Of a DNA stretch of 64,000 bases, positions 51,915 to 64,000 are shown in pieces. A program made the position numbers and the translations under genes. A model generated the notes under the pieces. It was given only the letters and a program-made list of their open reading frames with translations. It was not told the origin of the DNA and made no database searches. The DNA is from Bolinopsis microptera (Eukaryota > Ctenophora > Tentaculata > Lobata > Bolinopsidae). The DNA lies in NCBI RefSeq assembly GCF_026151205.1, contig NC_087073.1, forward strand, positions 1,118,001-1,182,000, written 5' to 3'. Positions within the stretch are counted from its first letter, which is position 1; every line of letters begins with the position of its first letter.

Positions 51915-54900
51915 TCAAACTGAGGTATCTAAAAGACGTTTACTAGCCTCACCCTCTCCACTTAGGGTCTGGGGGCCAGCATCTTCCTCGAAACTGTTTG
52001 AATCTCCGCCATCCTCTCCACCATCGCATGCAGCTTTCTTTTTATCCTCAGCCTCACCAAAGTAAGTGAGACCGAGATAAACCAAAACACAGACAATGCA
52101 GAACAGAGCTAACACGATGCCGACAGTGATCTTAATCGCCGAGCCCCCATCAATGAATAATTTGGTCATTGGAGCAGAGAGTAACATGATCAACCCAAAG
52201 CCACAAATGAACACAAATTTGATTGGGAATCTTTTGGGAATGAGGTTGCACTTTTGCGGCTGTAAAGTGTATGCCAGTAGGACCAGGCATGTTGAGGAAA
52301 TGATGTACATAATCAACCATGCCCATCCTTGGTATTTGAACACATCAGAGTTTGTACCGCAGGGGAAGAAATTCTCCATGTACACAGCACCTGCCAATCC
52401 TTCAACAAAATAAAAAGTCGAAATCAACATGATCCTCTTGTAGCTTCTCAATGATTTGTACGACACTTCAGAAGGTTTGGACATATAAGCTGTCGTATCC
52501 CGCAAAGAGATTACCCACAAATCTCTAAAACTGAACAAAAGGAGCTGAAAACTCTTTCTAACCTTAGCTGTAAGACTGAGCTGTCTTTCTTTGAAGTCAG
52601 GATCTTTGGAGATAACCTTTAAGTTGATAAGGAACCAAATTAAAGTACAGAATATTATCCATCCAATATTAATGAAATGGTTTGGAGTGGCTTGCATTAG
52701 ACCCGCATGGAGGAACAATCTAGACGGGATCATTATTAAATAAGTTAGGTAAAGCAGAATGGCGGCACCGTCTGACATCTTTGGGGTTAGTGGGTCTAAT
52801 TTCCTAAATGCCCCTTCAAGTGAAACTGTGCTTGCTGGCATTTTAAGAAATGGGATAATCATAGAAATTATCAGATACCACGGTGCACTTGTTTGGATCC
52901 CTAAAAAGTTTGTTTGTCCTTGGAAAAACTCATAATTGTAAGTAAAATTATGCGACTTTCCAAAGCACACAACAGTGCTGTTAGCAAGATGATGTGAATC
53001 ATTATCTGCAGTGCTATCATCTTTGGGCGACAATGATTCGGTGGCGATGTTATTGAAATAGATCTGAAAGAGATAAAATTGTACCATCAGCTCTAGTATC
53101 TGTTCTGTAATCATGAAATACTGGTTAAGTACCTTCTGTGCTAAATTCTGGCGGATAACAGTTCGAATCGTCGATGGAGAGTGCATGAAGATCATCAGGC
53201 GGTCGACCACCGGTCGTATCTGACATATTGTAAGGATGTTAAATAGTAGAGCTTTCTTCTTTTCACCATATTTCATCATAAACGGACAACATAGTCGCCA
53301 AAAGAATTTCTTGAGACGTGATTTGCTGTAGTTAAGGGACGAATTTCTAATCCAATCCTCTTCCTTCAATGCAAATCTACCAAGACTGACTCGAAGGCGC
53401 TCCTTTTCCTCTTTGTAGAGCTCAACACTTGACTGATAATTTTCATGAATAAGAGTAGAAATCGCCAAAGCAATCATGAATCCTCCCAGTCTTTGTGAAA
53501 ATCCTTTTAGAGATTCAATCCCTAGTTTAATATCCAGAGTAACATCAACTAAATAAGTTATTACGCCTGGAATAGTAAGAAGTAATGTGTTGATGCCTCT
53601 TTCAATTTTTTAGCCATCCAAATCTCCCGGCCTTTAAAGAATTTCTTTACAGAGTTTTCTTTGTCCTCCTTGAAATACGTTTCGTAAATTTTCTTTACCA
53701 TGAGCTGAATGTCACTACATTTTTCACCACTGTCCACTGTTTTTCCTAAACTTTTGATCGTTCTCTTAAACACTGGGTAAAGCTGTCCCTGCAGGGCATT
53801 TCTAAGGAATTCCTTCTCTGATTTTTGGCAGTCTGCGTTAGCTTGCAATGATACATAAACAAGCTTCATTACCTCGATAATAGCAGTTTGATCACTTTCA
53901 GTAATTTCTTGCATATTGACAAATATCTTAACTAAGGGCTTGCACATGAAATCTTTATAGAAAGTATATCTAAGATCATCATCGTCGGCATATTTCTGCA
54001 AGCCGACAATTATTAAGTTAAGAACTGCTGATGCAATCGTGAATTTGACTACAACTTGTTTATCATCAGAACTTGACAAAACCTTGATTTTGTCCTGAAG
54101 CAGCGCCAGAATTGACTGGTTCTCATGACTTTTAAATTCGAGCAGGAATCTTAAAGTTTCTGGTATTTTTTCTTTTGGTGGTTTATGTAAAGAGCCATCA
54201 CTTTCTGTGTTTTCTCTGGTTGAATTATGATCCACTTCGCATAATACAGCTTCAATTGCCATCACTTTCTGTGTTTTCTCTGGTTGAATTATGATCCACT
54301 TCGTATAATACAGCTTCAATTGCCTTTACGAGGCGTATTGATGGTTTGGAAGATCCCTTTGATGTGATGCTGGCAGATAGTTCCGTTGAACTGTTCTCTA
54401 TAAGACCACAGACTATCTCGAAAATGTTATTGCCAGCGCTGTCTTTTATATCCAAATCGATTGTTGGCAGGGAGAGCAAATAAAATGCGACATCCACATT
54501 TGCGTGCTCAGTAGCTGCCAATAGAGGAGATCCTAAGTTGATTTTAATGGATGGGAATTTGCAAAGGACTTTAGCGGTATCCACATCATTATTGGCTGCT
54601 GCTATGTGTAACGCAGTCCTACCATCACTGTCCATGGCGTTTACGTCAATATTAGAGAATTCTTGTAGTAAGTAGCTACATTCTTTCAGATCACGAAGCT
54701 CCGCTGCTATATGGATAATTCCTTTTCCTTGGTATTGCTCATTTATATCGACTTTGGTGCCGGGAAGTTTGTAGATGCACAAGAGGAAGCGTAATGACAA
54801 AATCTCTGAATCTGCTGCCAGTTGTAACGGATCAAAGCCACTTTCGTTTTCCCTGCGTTTGACACCAGGAAGGGAGCAGATGCACCTGGCTGCGTCAAGG

Positions 54901-57869
54901 TTGCCTTCTTTCACAGCGAAATGAAGCAGTGTGTTCCCTTCTTCGTACGACTTGTTAATATCTATCTCTTCCGGCGGTAAATTTTGCACCAGTATCCATA
55001 ACATCGGGTAAAGCTTTTCCTTAACAGCAATGTCTATTGGAGTTAGACCTTCGATGTTTTTGACATGTGAATTTTGGCATATCAGTTTTACGAGCTCAGC
55101 ATCATTTTTGTTCACGCCAGTATGAAGAATCGTTGCTCCTTTTGCATTAGGCAGGTTCACATCCTCATTATTTATATTTATTTTGTTCACAACTGCATGA
55201 ATTAAATGCCTGTGATTTGCTTCAAGAGCCAAGATTAGGGGAGTTGATCCAGAATTGTCTCCTATTGAACATACAAGTTGTTCCACATTATCGACTAACA
55301 TACAAGCTGCTTCAAATTGTTTTTCTTTCATCGCCAAAAGAAGAGCAGTTCTTCCGGATTTATCACGATGGTTGACTTCTACTTGTCCATCAGCTATGAG
55401 GGCTTTGATAATTTCAGTTTGTCCTGCTTCTGCTGCATACATCAACGAATTTTTTCCGGTTGTATCACGATGGTTGACTTCTACTCGGTCATCGGTTGTC
55501 ATGAGGGCTTTAATAACCTCAATTTTTCCTTCTTTAGCCGCATACATAGATGCAGTTCTTTCGGCCTAATCACGATAGTTGACGTCTACCCGTACATCAG
55601 TTATGAGGGCTTTGATAACCTCAGTTTGTCCTGCTTTTGCTGCATAAATTAACGCAGTTTTTCCAAACTTATCACGATAATTGACTTCTACCCGGTCATC
55701 GGTTATGAGGGCTTTGATAACCTCAGTTTGTCCTGCTTTTGCTGCATACATTACCGCGGTCATTCCGACTTTATCGCGATGGTTGACTTTTACTCGGTCA
55801 TCGGTTGTCATGAGGGCTTTAATAACCTCAATTTTTCCTTCTTTAACCGCATACATAAATGCAGTTCTTTCGGCCTTATCACAATGGTTGACGTCTACCC
55901 GTACATCAGTTATGAGGGCTTTGATAACCTCAGTTTGTCCTGCTTTTGCCGCATAAATTAACGCAGTTTTTCCGAACTTATCTTGATAGTTGACTTCTAC
56001 CCGGTCATCAGCAATGAGGGCTTTGATAACCTCAGTTTGTCCTGCTTTTGCTGCATACATTACCGCGGTCATTCCGACTTTATCGCGATGGTTGACTTTT
56101 ACTCGGTCATCAGTTGTGAGGGCTTTGATAACCTCAATTTGTCCTGTTTCTGCCGCATACATCAACGCAGTTCTTCCGGCCTTATCACGATGGTTGACTT
56201 CTACCTGGTCACTAATTGCGAGGGCTTTCATAACCTTAGTTTGCCCTGCTTTCGCCGCATGCATCAACGGAGTTCTTTCGAACTTATCACAATAGTTGAC
56301 TTCTTCCCGGTTATCAGTTGTGAGGGCTTTGATAAACTCAGTTTGTCTTGCTTCTTCTGCATACATAAACGCGGTTTTTCCGGCCTTATCACAATGATTG
56401 AATTCTACCTGGTCATGAGTTTTGAGGGCTTTGATAACCTTAAATTGTCCTGCTTTTGCCGCATAGATCAACGCAGTTTTTCCAAACTTATCACGATAGT
56501 TGAAATCTACCCGGTCATCAGTTGTGAGGACTTTGATAACCTCAGTTTGTCCTGCTTCTGCTGCATACATTAACGCAGTCCTTCCGGTTTTATCACAATA
56601 GTTGACTTCTACCCGGTCATCAGTTGTGAGAGCTTTGATAACCTCAGTTTGACCTGCTTTTGCTGCATGCATTAACGCAGTTCTTCCGATTTTATCACGA
56701 TAGTTGACTTCTACCCGGTCATCACTTGTGAGGGCTTTGATAACCTCAGTTTGACCTGCTTTTGCTGCATGCATTAACGCAGTTCTTCCGATTTTATCAC
56801 GATAGTTGACTTCTACCCGGTCATCACTTGTGAGGGCTTTGATAACCTCAGTTTGACCTGCTTTTGCTGCATGCGTCAACGCAGTTCTTTCGGCTTTATC
56901 ACAATAGTTGACTTCTACCCGGTCATCAGCAATGAGGGCTTTAATAACCTCAGTTTGTCCTGCTTTTGCTGCATGCATCAATGCTGTTTTTCCGGAATCA
57001 TCATTAACATTCACATCAACTTCGTCAATTTTCAGCAAGAATAAAACTAGTTCGACGCTACCTCCAAATGCTGCAAGATGAAACGGTGTTACCATAATAT
57101 TATCCTTACTGCTCACCAAAGAAGTATTATTGATCGATCCATTGCCGAGAAGACACTTAATCAACTCTAAGGACCTGTGACTCATCACGGCATAATGTGA
57201 GATATTCAATCCGTAATCGTCTTTTTCTGAGAAAACCTTTTTGTGCTGACATACAATGTTTACTATCTCTATCATGTCAATTCTATTAACCTCTAAAGCG
57301 TACATCAAGGCTGTCTTTCCCATCGAATTCTTGATTTCTACATCAATGCCAACTATTTTAAAAAGATTTGAAATCAATTCCTTACTGGATACTCTTTTGA
57401 TTGCCATATGTAAGGGTGTAATGCCGTGTGGGTCTTTAGCGTTAACTAATGAGGTAGCAGCATTTGTTGGTATTTCGACACATATATATTCTACAGTTCT
57501 CATAGAGTCTTTCTGCACGGCGAGATGTAAGATATTCCACCCACTGTTATCCTTCAAATTGATATCAGATCCGAGATTTAGTAGATGCTTAACCATTTCT
57601 ATTTCGTCAGTCCGTGCTGCGTACATAATGGGTGTCCTATTGTATTTGTCCTTAACATCTATATGCACATCCACCAGACAATCATTTACTAACTTGATGT
57701 CCCCCTTTTGAGCAGCCTGGTGCAGTGTAGTAGTACCACCAGCCTGGTGCAGTGTAGTAGTACCACCAGCCTGGTGCAGTGTAGTAGTACCATCAGCCTG
57801 GTGCAGTGTAGTAGTACCATCTTTTTTTTGCACCTCCGACAGTAGCTGTTCTTCCACATCATCAGCCAT
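51915..57869 (-). pseudogene. Ankyrin-array plus XK-related membrane protein, single exon, three lesions
   Basis: One continuous reading about 6 kb long. N-terminus: four copies of DGTTTLHQA, then more than 20 ankyrin repeats (GRTALMHAAKAGQTEVIKAL), several nearly identical. A helical linker at 53.6-54.2 kb is followed by a ~10-segment membrane domain like XK-family scramblases: TIPGVITYLVDVTLDIKLG, EQILELMVQFYLFQIYF, PASTVSLEGAFRKL, IPSRLFLHAGLMQ, FYFVEGLAGAVYMENF, with an acidic C-tail. Lesions: in-frame TAG at 55566-55568 replacing the Lys codon of DKAERTA; a 64-bp tandem duplication at 54196-54323 that shifts frame; and a likely lost A in the A6 run at 53606-53611. Correcting each restores one frame. 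XK proteins move lipids across membranes; ankyrin arrays suggest a cytoskeletal or signalling tether. The fusion is unfamiliar to me. A TRPA channel is the alternative, but no pore motif is seen. Confidence 0.72.
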
Positions 57870-59419
57870 CTTATCTCATCTCTCCTAAGGTATGAATGAA
57901 AGTTAGCGAACGTGAGAAAATCTTATTGTATTGCTTGGGTTATAAACCATATTCAGTTGTATTATGTAACTAGACATATGCAAATGTCAAAAAGAATATA
58001 AAATGTGTTATAATCTACTACTACTACTACTACTAGAAAGCCTGTGGTCACAGAGAGGAAGCTAATAGTAAAACAGTATTCTATGAAAGTCAATTTTTTA
58101 TCGGCTGATACAGCCCATTAAAATGTAGCCCGTACTGAACACAACGTAATTAAACTTTAGTTTTGAAATAATTGCGAAAAGCTACACTCAGTTTCAGAAG
58201 CTCTTTCCAGTTATTATATCTCAGGCTGTCTTCAGCCCCCTCTAGTTAAAAACTACTTTAATTTCAAACTTTATACGTCTAACCATCTTCTTATGTAACT
58301 ACCACAAGTTGGGCTTAGTTCCGGTCCCGGTCAATATCAGTTTATATATTGGAAATCCTGGTCCGGCCACAAGCCGGGATTTTATTTATATTTTTCGAGA
58401 ATACTTTCGTAAAAATGTTTTTTTTCCCCATAAATTGATCTAATATTACACGTTATTTATCCATTTGAAACGGCAGACCGTTTCTTGAGGTTAAAGTTAG
58501 AATAGCACGTTGGAAGCGACATTGTAGATCTATTTTGGTATTGTGTAAATGTGATTGTAATAATATGTACATTGATGAACAATTTATTTTTTTAAATGTA
58601 GGATTAAAAGTGTAATTTAATACTACAAGTTGACTTGAAACTAAACGTTCGAATTCGAAACCAGAAACAATTTTAACGAAGAGTAATGATTGCAACTCAT
58701 ACGAATACTCCTAAACGGAACGTGTCGACCTCCCCAAGATCGTGTAAATTAACACACAGTGTTCACACGGCGTGCTAACTCACGGAATTATTACATTCTC
58801 GCAGTCTCAGTATAATCCTTGCATCATAATCTAATTATCTGGTCTTTAAGGGGGAATCTGTGACAAAATAAATGGAAATATGTGACCAATTCTGATTTTT
58901 TTTCTACTTCCTATTTGGTTAGAGTTTGTATTACGTGAGCTCGGTTATGACCATTTTAGTTCCCTCCCCTCCGCAAGCAACTTTGTTGAGAAATAACAGT
59001 AAACCCAGTAAATAACGTAGTATATTAAAGTCACTATTGTGACGGTACATTAGAACTAGACAGAAACAAAGTGTGAAGGGCCTGAACGGAACCCCTCGGT
59101 TTCAGTTCCTTGTTTAACACTGCCGTACAGCAAGGACATCCACCGGGTTCTCCAAGGATGGGCACATAGCTCACTCCACACTATGCTCTGTCAAATGTTG
59201 CTTATATACCAAGGATCTACAGGAAATATTTCCTTGTAAGTTTAGAGGGCGATCTGTGAACAGACAACTACCTCATTCCCAACTATAGGAACTAGAATTC
59301 CTATACTATCCCAACGAGCTACACCAAGCATAGTATATGAACGATCACTTAATTAATTCAGAAGATGAATCCGAGATTTTGGAACAGTTTGAGACAACTT
59401 TTTATCGATGTTTTTTGGC
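57870..59419. other. Intergenic, no gene seen
   Basis: 5' flank of the ankyrin/XK gene. Contains a short (CTA)n run near 58016-58035. Small ORFs only. Confidence 0.45.
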
Positions 59420-59960
59420 TGTATTTGTCCGTAAACTAAGTTGAATTTGCTCTGGTATGATAGGATGGCATGTGTACTGACATTTCCAGCTAGTTTTGAA
59501 ATATTTATCGAATTCATGGAATGAATGAAATGAACAAAAAATGAACAATGTCTCAGAATGTCCTGGACTGAGCTGAAACCGATTGGGATCGATTGCTATT
59601 GATACCAGGAGTGTCCCTGGGAAGTTTGGTGGGTCCAGCTTGTTCAGAAAGGGCTCTGGGCAATATTTCCATTTTAGTTTCTGAGCAGTAGTTAAGATTT
59701 TGGAAACATTTTTAGAAACATGCTTTTTAGCGGTAATTATGCCTGGACTAACATGGAATCGATCTGGTATGGTAGAGGGGCATGTGTACTAACATTTCCA
59801 GTCACTTAGAAGTGCGAAATATTCCCCTGGTTCATGGAATGAACGAAATGAACAAAAAATCAACATTATCCTAAATTCCCACGAATTGAGCTGGAATCGA
59901 TTGGTATTTATATTTCATATCAGAAGTGTCCCTGGGAAGTTTGGTGGGTCTAGCATGTAT
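59420..59960. repeat. Diverged tandem duplication of about 320 bp
   Basis: Shared landmarks in order: CATGTGTACT-ACATTTCCAG, CATGGAATGAA-GAAATGAACAAAAAAT, GAGCTG-AA-CGATTG and GTGTCCCTGGGAAGTTTGGT (at 59609 and at 59927). About 80 percent similar by eye. Non-coding. Confidence 0.75.
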
Positions 59961-60460
59961 ACAATTTTAACGGTGCGGTTTTTATGTAGTAAATAAGCTG
60001 TGTCCCATCTACTGTTCTCTAGAATTCTGCACCATCTTGCCAACTCCTTTTATATGCGATTATGTAGTACTATACCTACTGCAGTACTGTTCAATTTTAG
60101 TTGTTGTCCCTCACTGAATGACTTAATTTATTCTTACATTTCAAGCAATCAGAGAAATTCGTATGAACAGGTACAGTGTACACAGCTAATCACATTTGAC
60201 AGCGTGTACACATAATAGTGATTTTCGGTGTCACATTATATTTTCTACATTGTCAACATTTCTGAGTTATTATATATTAGCTAATATTTTATTATTTATT
60301 TATTCTTATTTCATTTTAATTGTTTGTAATTATTTCGATTAAAATAAGACAGCTTTTTCATTGTTTTCAATCAGATCCAAATCATATAAATCAATAATCA
60401 GACATGAATCAAAATTCAATAATAATAATTTAACGCAAATAGCAAATTGTAGCAGTTACA

Positions 60461-60632
60461 GGTATGTAGCAATGTTAGGGAAGGAGAAGTTTTAGGTATG
60501 TAGCAATGTTAGGGAAGGAGAAGTTTTAGGTATGTAGCAATGTTAGGGAAGGAGAAGTTTTAGGTATGTAGCAATGTTAGGGAAGGAGAAGTTTTAGGTA
60601 TGTAGCAATGTTAGGGAAGGAGCAGTTGTAGG
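60461..60632. repeat. 34-bp tandem array, about 5 copies
   Basis: GGTATGTAGCAATGTTAGGG + AAGGAGAAGTTTTA repeated with a period of 34; the last copy is slightly changed. Non-coding. Confidence 0.92.
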
Positions 60633-60769
60633 TATGACATGTAAGTTCCAGCTGTAGTAGGAGATGTTGAAGTTCCATAGAAGGGGAAGTACTATAAAGC
60701 TCCCTTAACGAGGACTTCCAGATAAGGAGTAGTTTCAGGTAAATAAACTGTTACATACTAGGGATGGAT

Positions 60770-60930
60770 ACAGCAGTTCCAGGTAAGGATGACAATAATT
60801 TGTCCAGGTAAGGATGACAATAATTTGTCCAGGTAAGGATGACAGTAATTTGTCCAGGGAAGGATGACAATAATTTGTCCAGGTAAGGATTAGGTTCGTG
60901 ATAATAATATGTCCAGGTAATGGGTAGTTT
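60770..60930. repeat. 25-bp tandem array with GATTAGG tail
   Basis: AGGTAAGGATGACAATAATT + TGTCC repeated about five times, then degenerate copies. A GATTAGGATTAGGATTAGGA run follows at about 60973. The open frame on the minus strand here is repeat-derived. Confidence 0.88.
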
Positions 60931-61139
60931 AGTGCTAGGATAGATCAAGGGAACTTGAGGAATGAAGAGACGATTAGGATTAGGATTAGGACGATTAGGA
61001 TTGTCGGATTTCTTCAGTGCAAACCAAAATCGTTTCACTCAAATAATTTAAATCATATTCACTCATAAATTAATGTTCATATACATCGATAACAATAATA
61101 ATGTAAGGTTAATCATTACAAATAATTTAACCATATTAG

Positions 61140-64000
61140 TTACTGATACAAAATGTTGTTAAATACAAACCTGTTGGAGTGAAGTTCTAAGGTGAAATTT
61201 CTAAGGATTTTCTTAGGAGTCAAATCAGGACGCTTGTACGGGCATGGAGCTAAAAATTTGTTATCTCTAAAACTTTCTCTTACCTGTCTACGAATCGTCG
61301 GTCCTTTGAGATGTTGAAACTTTAAGGGATGGTGGCCGTGAGATAGGGACCAAAGGAATCCAAGCGCCAAAGGCCCACAGTCATACCCATTACCTTGACT
61401 TTGAGTTTGTACAAATCTAACCACTGTTGTCTGTGGTCTCAGTTGTAAAATTTGACTGCTAATACATCTATCTATAATTATGCATGTTTCTAAAGACTGA
61501 GGGGTTCTTAATGAATCGAATATCTCAACTACGTGTGGCTCTCTAACGAATGTAAGGGCGTTGGAAAGGCAAAACCAGTGGTTATTGTTAGGATTAACTA
61601 TTTGAATAAACTTACCATCAACGGGACTTAAACCATTTAACGAATAACGACTTTCTAAAAGGGTATCTTGATATACAAAAGAATTGGAACGATTGAACTG
61701 GCACATGAGGGCGTACGAATTAATAACAATATCATCATACCAGGAAGTGGCGGACTGGCAAATACGAAACTGCTCTGAATACAAATCTAACCTACCAGTA
61801 TCTGAGCAGCTTTGCCACGTTTTACTTACGGGTCTTGTAGTGTGACCCGGACCTATCTTTACTTTCTTCCTCTTAATTTGTACTTTTGAGGGAGCAGCTC
61901 TTTTCATCCCTGACAAAGGTTCAAACTCAAAGACGTTGACAGGTTTCTTACTTTCTACTTCAGGAATGTTCACAGGAATATTTACAGGCTTCTTACTTAA
62001 AGGTGTACTAAGTTTAAATATTACTAGGCAGGCTGAGCGAGCAAACTCAAGAAAGGCGTGCTCAGAAAGTAGATTACATTTACTGTTGGTCATTTCATAA
62101 AAATTGTCGCCAATACGAACAAAGCCTGAATAGATAGATTGGCCGGACTTAGCTATGTATGCAACAGTTTCGAACCTCACCTGGCTATCAAAATAAGAGA
62201 CATCAAAATGTGAACAAACGCCATTAAAATACTTATCATCATCAGGCTGAGTAAGAATAATGAAGTCTACCATGGAATTCTGAGATTGCAAGCAATTATC
62301 TAGACCGATTCCCATATTTAAAGAGGTTGCTTTAGATTCTATCAGCAGTACACCAAGCTTCTTCAGATCAGGAAGAAAACAGATAGAAAAGATCGAGCAG
62401 GGGTCGGATGTCGAACCGCTAGCATCTGAAATTTTCTTATCGATCTTCTTCTTCATCCTAAAATGTACTAACTGGTTGTAGGGGGTCTTGCCACAGACAA
62501 AAGAAAGCAGTTCGTGACATAAACAAGTCTCCTCATCAAGTATGGGTTCACCTATACTACTTAGTGACACCGTATAAACAACAGAGTTAAGGGCTGACGA
62601 ATCAGAAGAGGGATCTTGCAGAAGAGGCAGCGGGTGAGGAGATTTCAAGTCACTCGTTGAAGGAGTGTCAAAACGGGTTGAATTTGAAGACGTTTTTTCA
62701 ACACCCTTCCGGACTAGAAATCCCAACTCATCTACCACACACTCTTCTCCTACATTTTTCTCAACTCGACTTTTCCAAGCATCGTTTATCTTCTTGTTGT
62801 GGACACTAGTAAGATACGATACAAACAATATGTGCTGTTCAGGACTCATCTCATTGCAAAAACTTTTTGTGAGCGCAAGGACGTGGTTCTGCTGTTCTAC
62901 TACTGACGTATTTAAATAGGCTCCTAGATTAGTACATTTAACAGACCTTAAGTACGTGTCGACTAAAGTTTGATTGGACTCATGGAAGATGTCAAACAGC
63001 ATTAGAACAGATGGTAATAAGCTTATAGGATGAACTGAAGTGTGGTCGTAACTACTTATATCAAGCTGACAGGTTGTGTATGTGTTATGATTAAATATAG
63101 CTGTTTTACGACCATCTTTGTACATTTCCGACTTTGGGCACTCGGGGTCACCTAAACGACCCCGGTATGGTCTACAAAAACCTGGATAATTTCCTTCCAT
63201 GTGATTGCCCCAAGTCGTTGCTATGTCGGAAAAATTAAAGCTAGGTTGAACTTGAAACGAAGTTATAAGGTTAGCATAGTCGGCCACTGATTCGGGCATT
63301 GTAAGGAACTTAATACCATAGCACACACCATGGGGACAGAATGCTCGTAAGACACCTCCAGATTTTCCAGTGAGCTTGGTAAAATTCTTGCGAACTACTG
63401 AATAAAGTTGGGTATTACCTTCTAGGTCTATAAGACGTGCAACCATGTGGCTCTTGCCTCCACGTGTTTCAATATCAAGTGACTTACAAATATCTTTAAC
63501 CCATTAGGGACGATAGGGTCGTTTTTATGACCCACCTTTTCTAGACGAAAAACCAAATTATTAAACGCTATAACGAATCTATAGCACATATACTCAAAAT
63601 TTATTGGGCTTCATTATATGTAGCCCAATAAATTTTGAGCATATATGCTATAGATTCGTTATAGCGTTTAATAATTTGGTTTTTCGTCTAGAAAAGGTGG
63701 GTCATAAAAACGACCCTATCGTCCCTAATGGGTTAAGCTGCTTATATGAATTTGTAGAATTCACCAGTTGTTCTATGCGTTCTAATGGCAGTTTGATTTC
63801 TTCAGCTTTATCATTAGCAAGGAGGGGCCGTGTGTATGGATCTATACTACTAAAATTTTGAGAACTGACAATAGGTGGAAGTGTCTGACCTTTTTTCATG
63901 GAGAAGTGCTTAACATTGCTACTGTAATGAGGAGATTTCTTATCAAGATATGACCTAGATAGATTGTGCTGTGAACAATTTAAATGCATTGCTGAAGAGC
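61140..64000 (-). CDS. SAP / KDZ (HMGXB3-like) transposase-derived / Ulp1-type cysteine protease protein, interrupted by a MITE, 5' end off window
   Basis: Two open blocks, 61140-63495 and 63737-64000, become one frame when the 63500-63732 element and one TTAA are ignored. The junction then forms a SAP-like helix pair (LERIEQL, KSLDIETRGGKS). Next comes a KDZ/HMGXB3-type domain: GGVLRAFCPHGVCYGIKFL, PESVADYANLI, HMEGNYPG, RGRLGD, LMLFDIFHESNQ, VVEQQNHVL, MSPEQHILF. A variable middle precedes a C48/Ulp1 protease with NNNHWFCLSN (His), VEIFDSL (Asp), QSQGNGYDCGPLALGF (Gln and Cys), so the SUMO/ubiquitin-like deconjugase triad is complete. Such transposase/Ulp1 combinations occur in Zisupton-like elements. 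It may be a transposon or a domesticated gene. No intron or terminal repeat was seen in the window. Confidence 0.72.
63500..63732. mobile_element. piggyBac-type hairpin MITE with TTAA target duplication
   Basis: 233 bp, almost a perfect palindrome: CCCATTAGGGACGATAGGGT at one end and its complement at the other, arms of about 110 bp with two mismatches seen, and a short loop near 63610-63620. TTAA flanks it at 63496-63499 and 63733-63736, the piggyBac signature. It lies inside the KDZ/Ulp1 coding frame. No transposase is encoded. Confidence 0.92.

Noticed and set aside
51915-53604. TRPA-type channel domain after the ankyrin array
   Set aside because: Number and order of membrane segments and the LEGAFR/PSRLFL blocks fit XK-related proteins better; no pore loop or TRP box seen.
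55681-56573. Plus-strand ORFs rich in Cys/Ser/Phe
   Set aside because: Antisense shadows of the ankyrin repeats; their periodicity mirrors the repeat unit.
60751-61038. Pro/Tyr-rich minus-strand ORF
   Set aside because: Derived from the 25-bp and GATTAGG repeats; no conserved feature.

Overview
This is a eukaryotic, clearly metazoan, AT-rich window. It carries introns with GT..AG borders, animal single-copy genes (MED19, COX19, FAD synthase, RAD9 exons), a tRNA-derived SINE, several CR1/L2-like LINEs, an LTR retrotransposon and probable Helitron and piggyBac MITE copies. The mix of transposon families and a KDZ/HMGXB3-like gene suggests an aquatic invertebrate, most likely a cnidarian and perhaps a hydrozoan. 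That is inference, not proof.

Layout. (1) 73-3809, minus: a multi-exon type-B DNA polymerase gene with N-terminal zinc fingers, running off the left edge. (2) 3.8-7.7 kb: duplicated AT-rich DNA, a Helitron-like end, a palindromic minisatellite and two small acidic or charged ORFs. (3) 7.7-31.7 kb: a nested transposon block. LINE-A (minus) lies beside LINE-B (plus). LINE-B is split in its RT by LINE-C (minus) and in its 3' UTR by a gag-only LTR element (minus), and that LTR element is itself split by LINE-D (plus). A second LINE-B 3' end at 31.2-31.7 kb keeps the unoccupied LTR target site, which allows the order of events to be read. LINE-C and LINE-D encode an unusual ORF1: PHD finger, AlkB-like 2OG-Fe(II) dioxygenase, SGNH hydrolase. 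(4) 32-37.7 kb: low-complexity DNA, including a 1.4 kb pyrimidine tract, and decayed retroelement relics.

(5) 38-50 kb: the ordinary host genes, all on plus: MED19, a C2H2 zinc-finger gene, COX19, a twin-CX9C protein and FAD synthase. Four of them have a minisatellite that starts inside or at the edge of the coding sequence. In MED19 the array is about 82 copies of its own 3' splice site. (6) 50.9-51.3 kb: two isolated RAD9 exons. (7) 51.9-57.9 kb, minus: an ankyrin-array plus XK-related membrane protein gene with three lesions. (8) 61.1-64 kb, minus: a SAP, KDZ/HMGXB3-like, Ulp1-protease protein interrupted by a hairpin MITE with TTAA borders.

Several otherwise well-conserved genes (MED19, the zinc-finger gene, the ankyrin/XK gene) carry single-base frameshifts. 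These could be real decay or uncorrected assembly errors. All family assignments rest on motifs read by eye; no database search was run.
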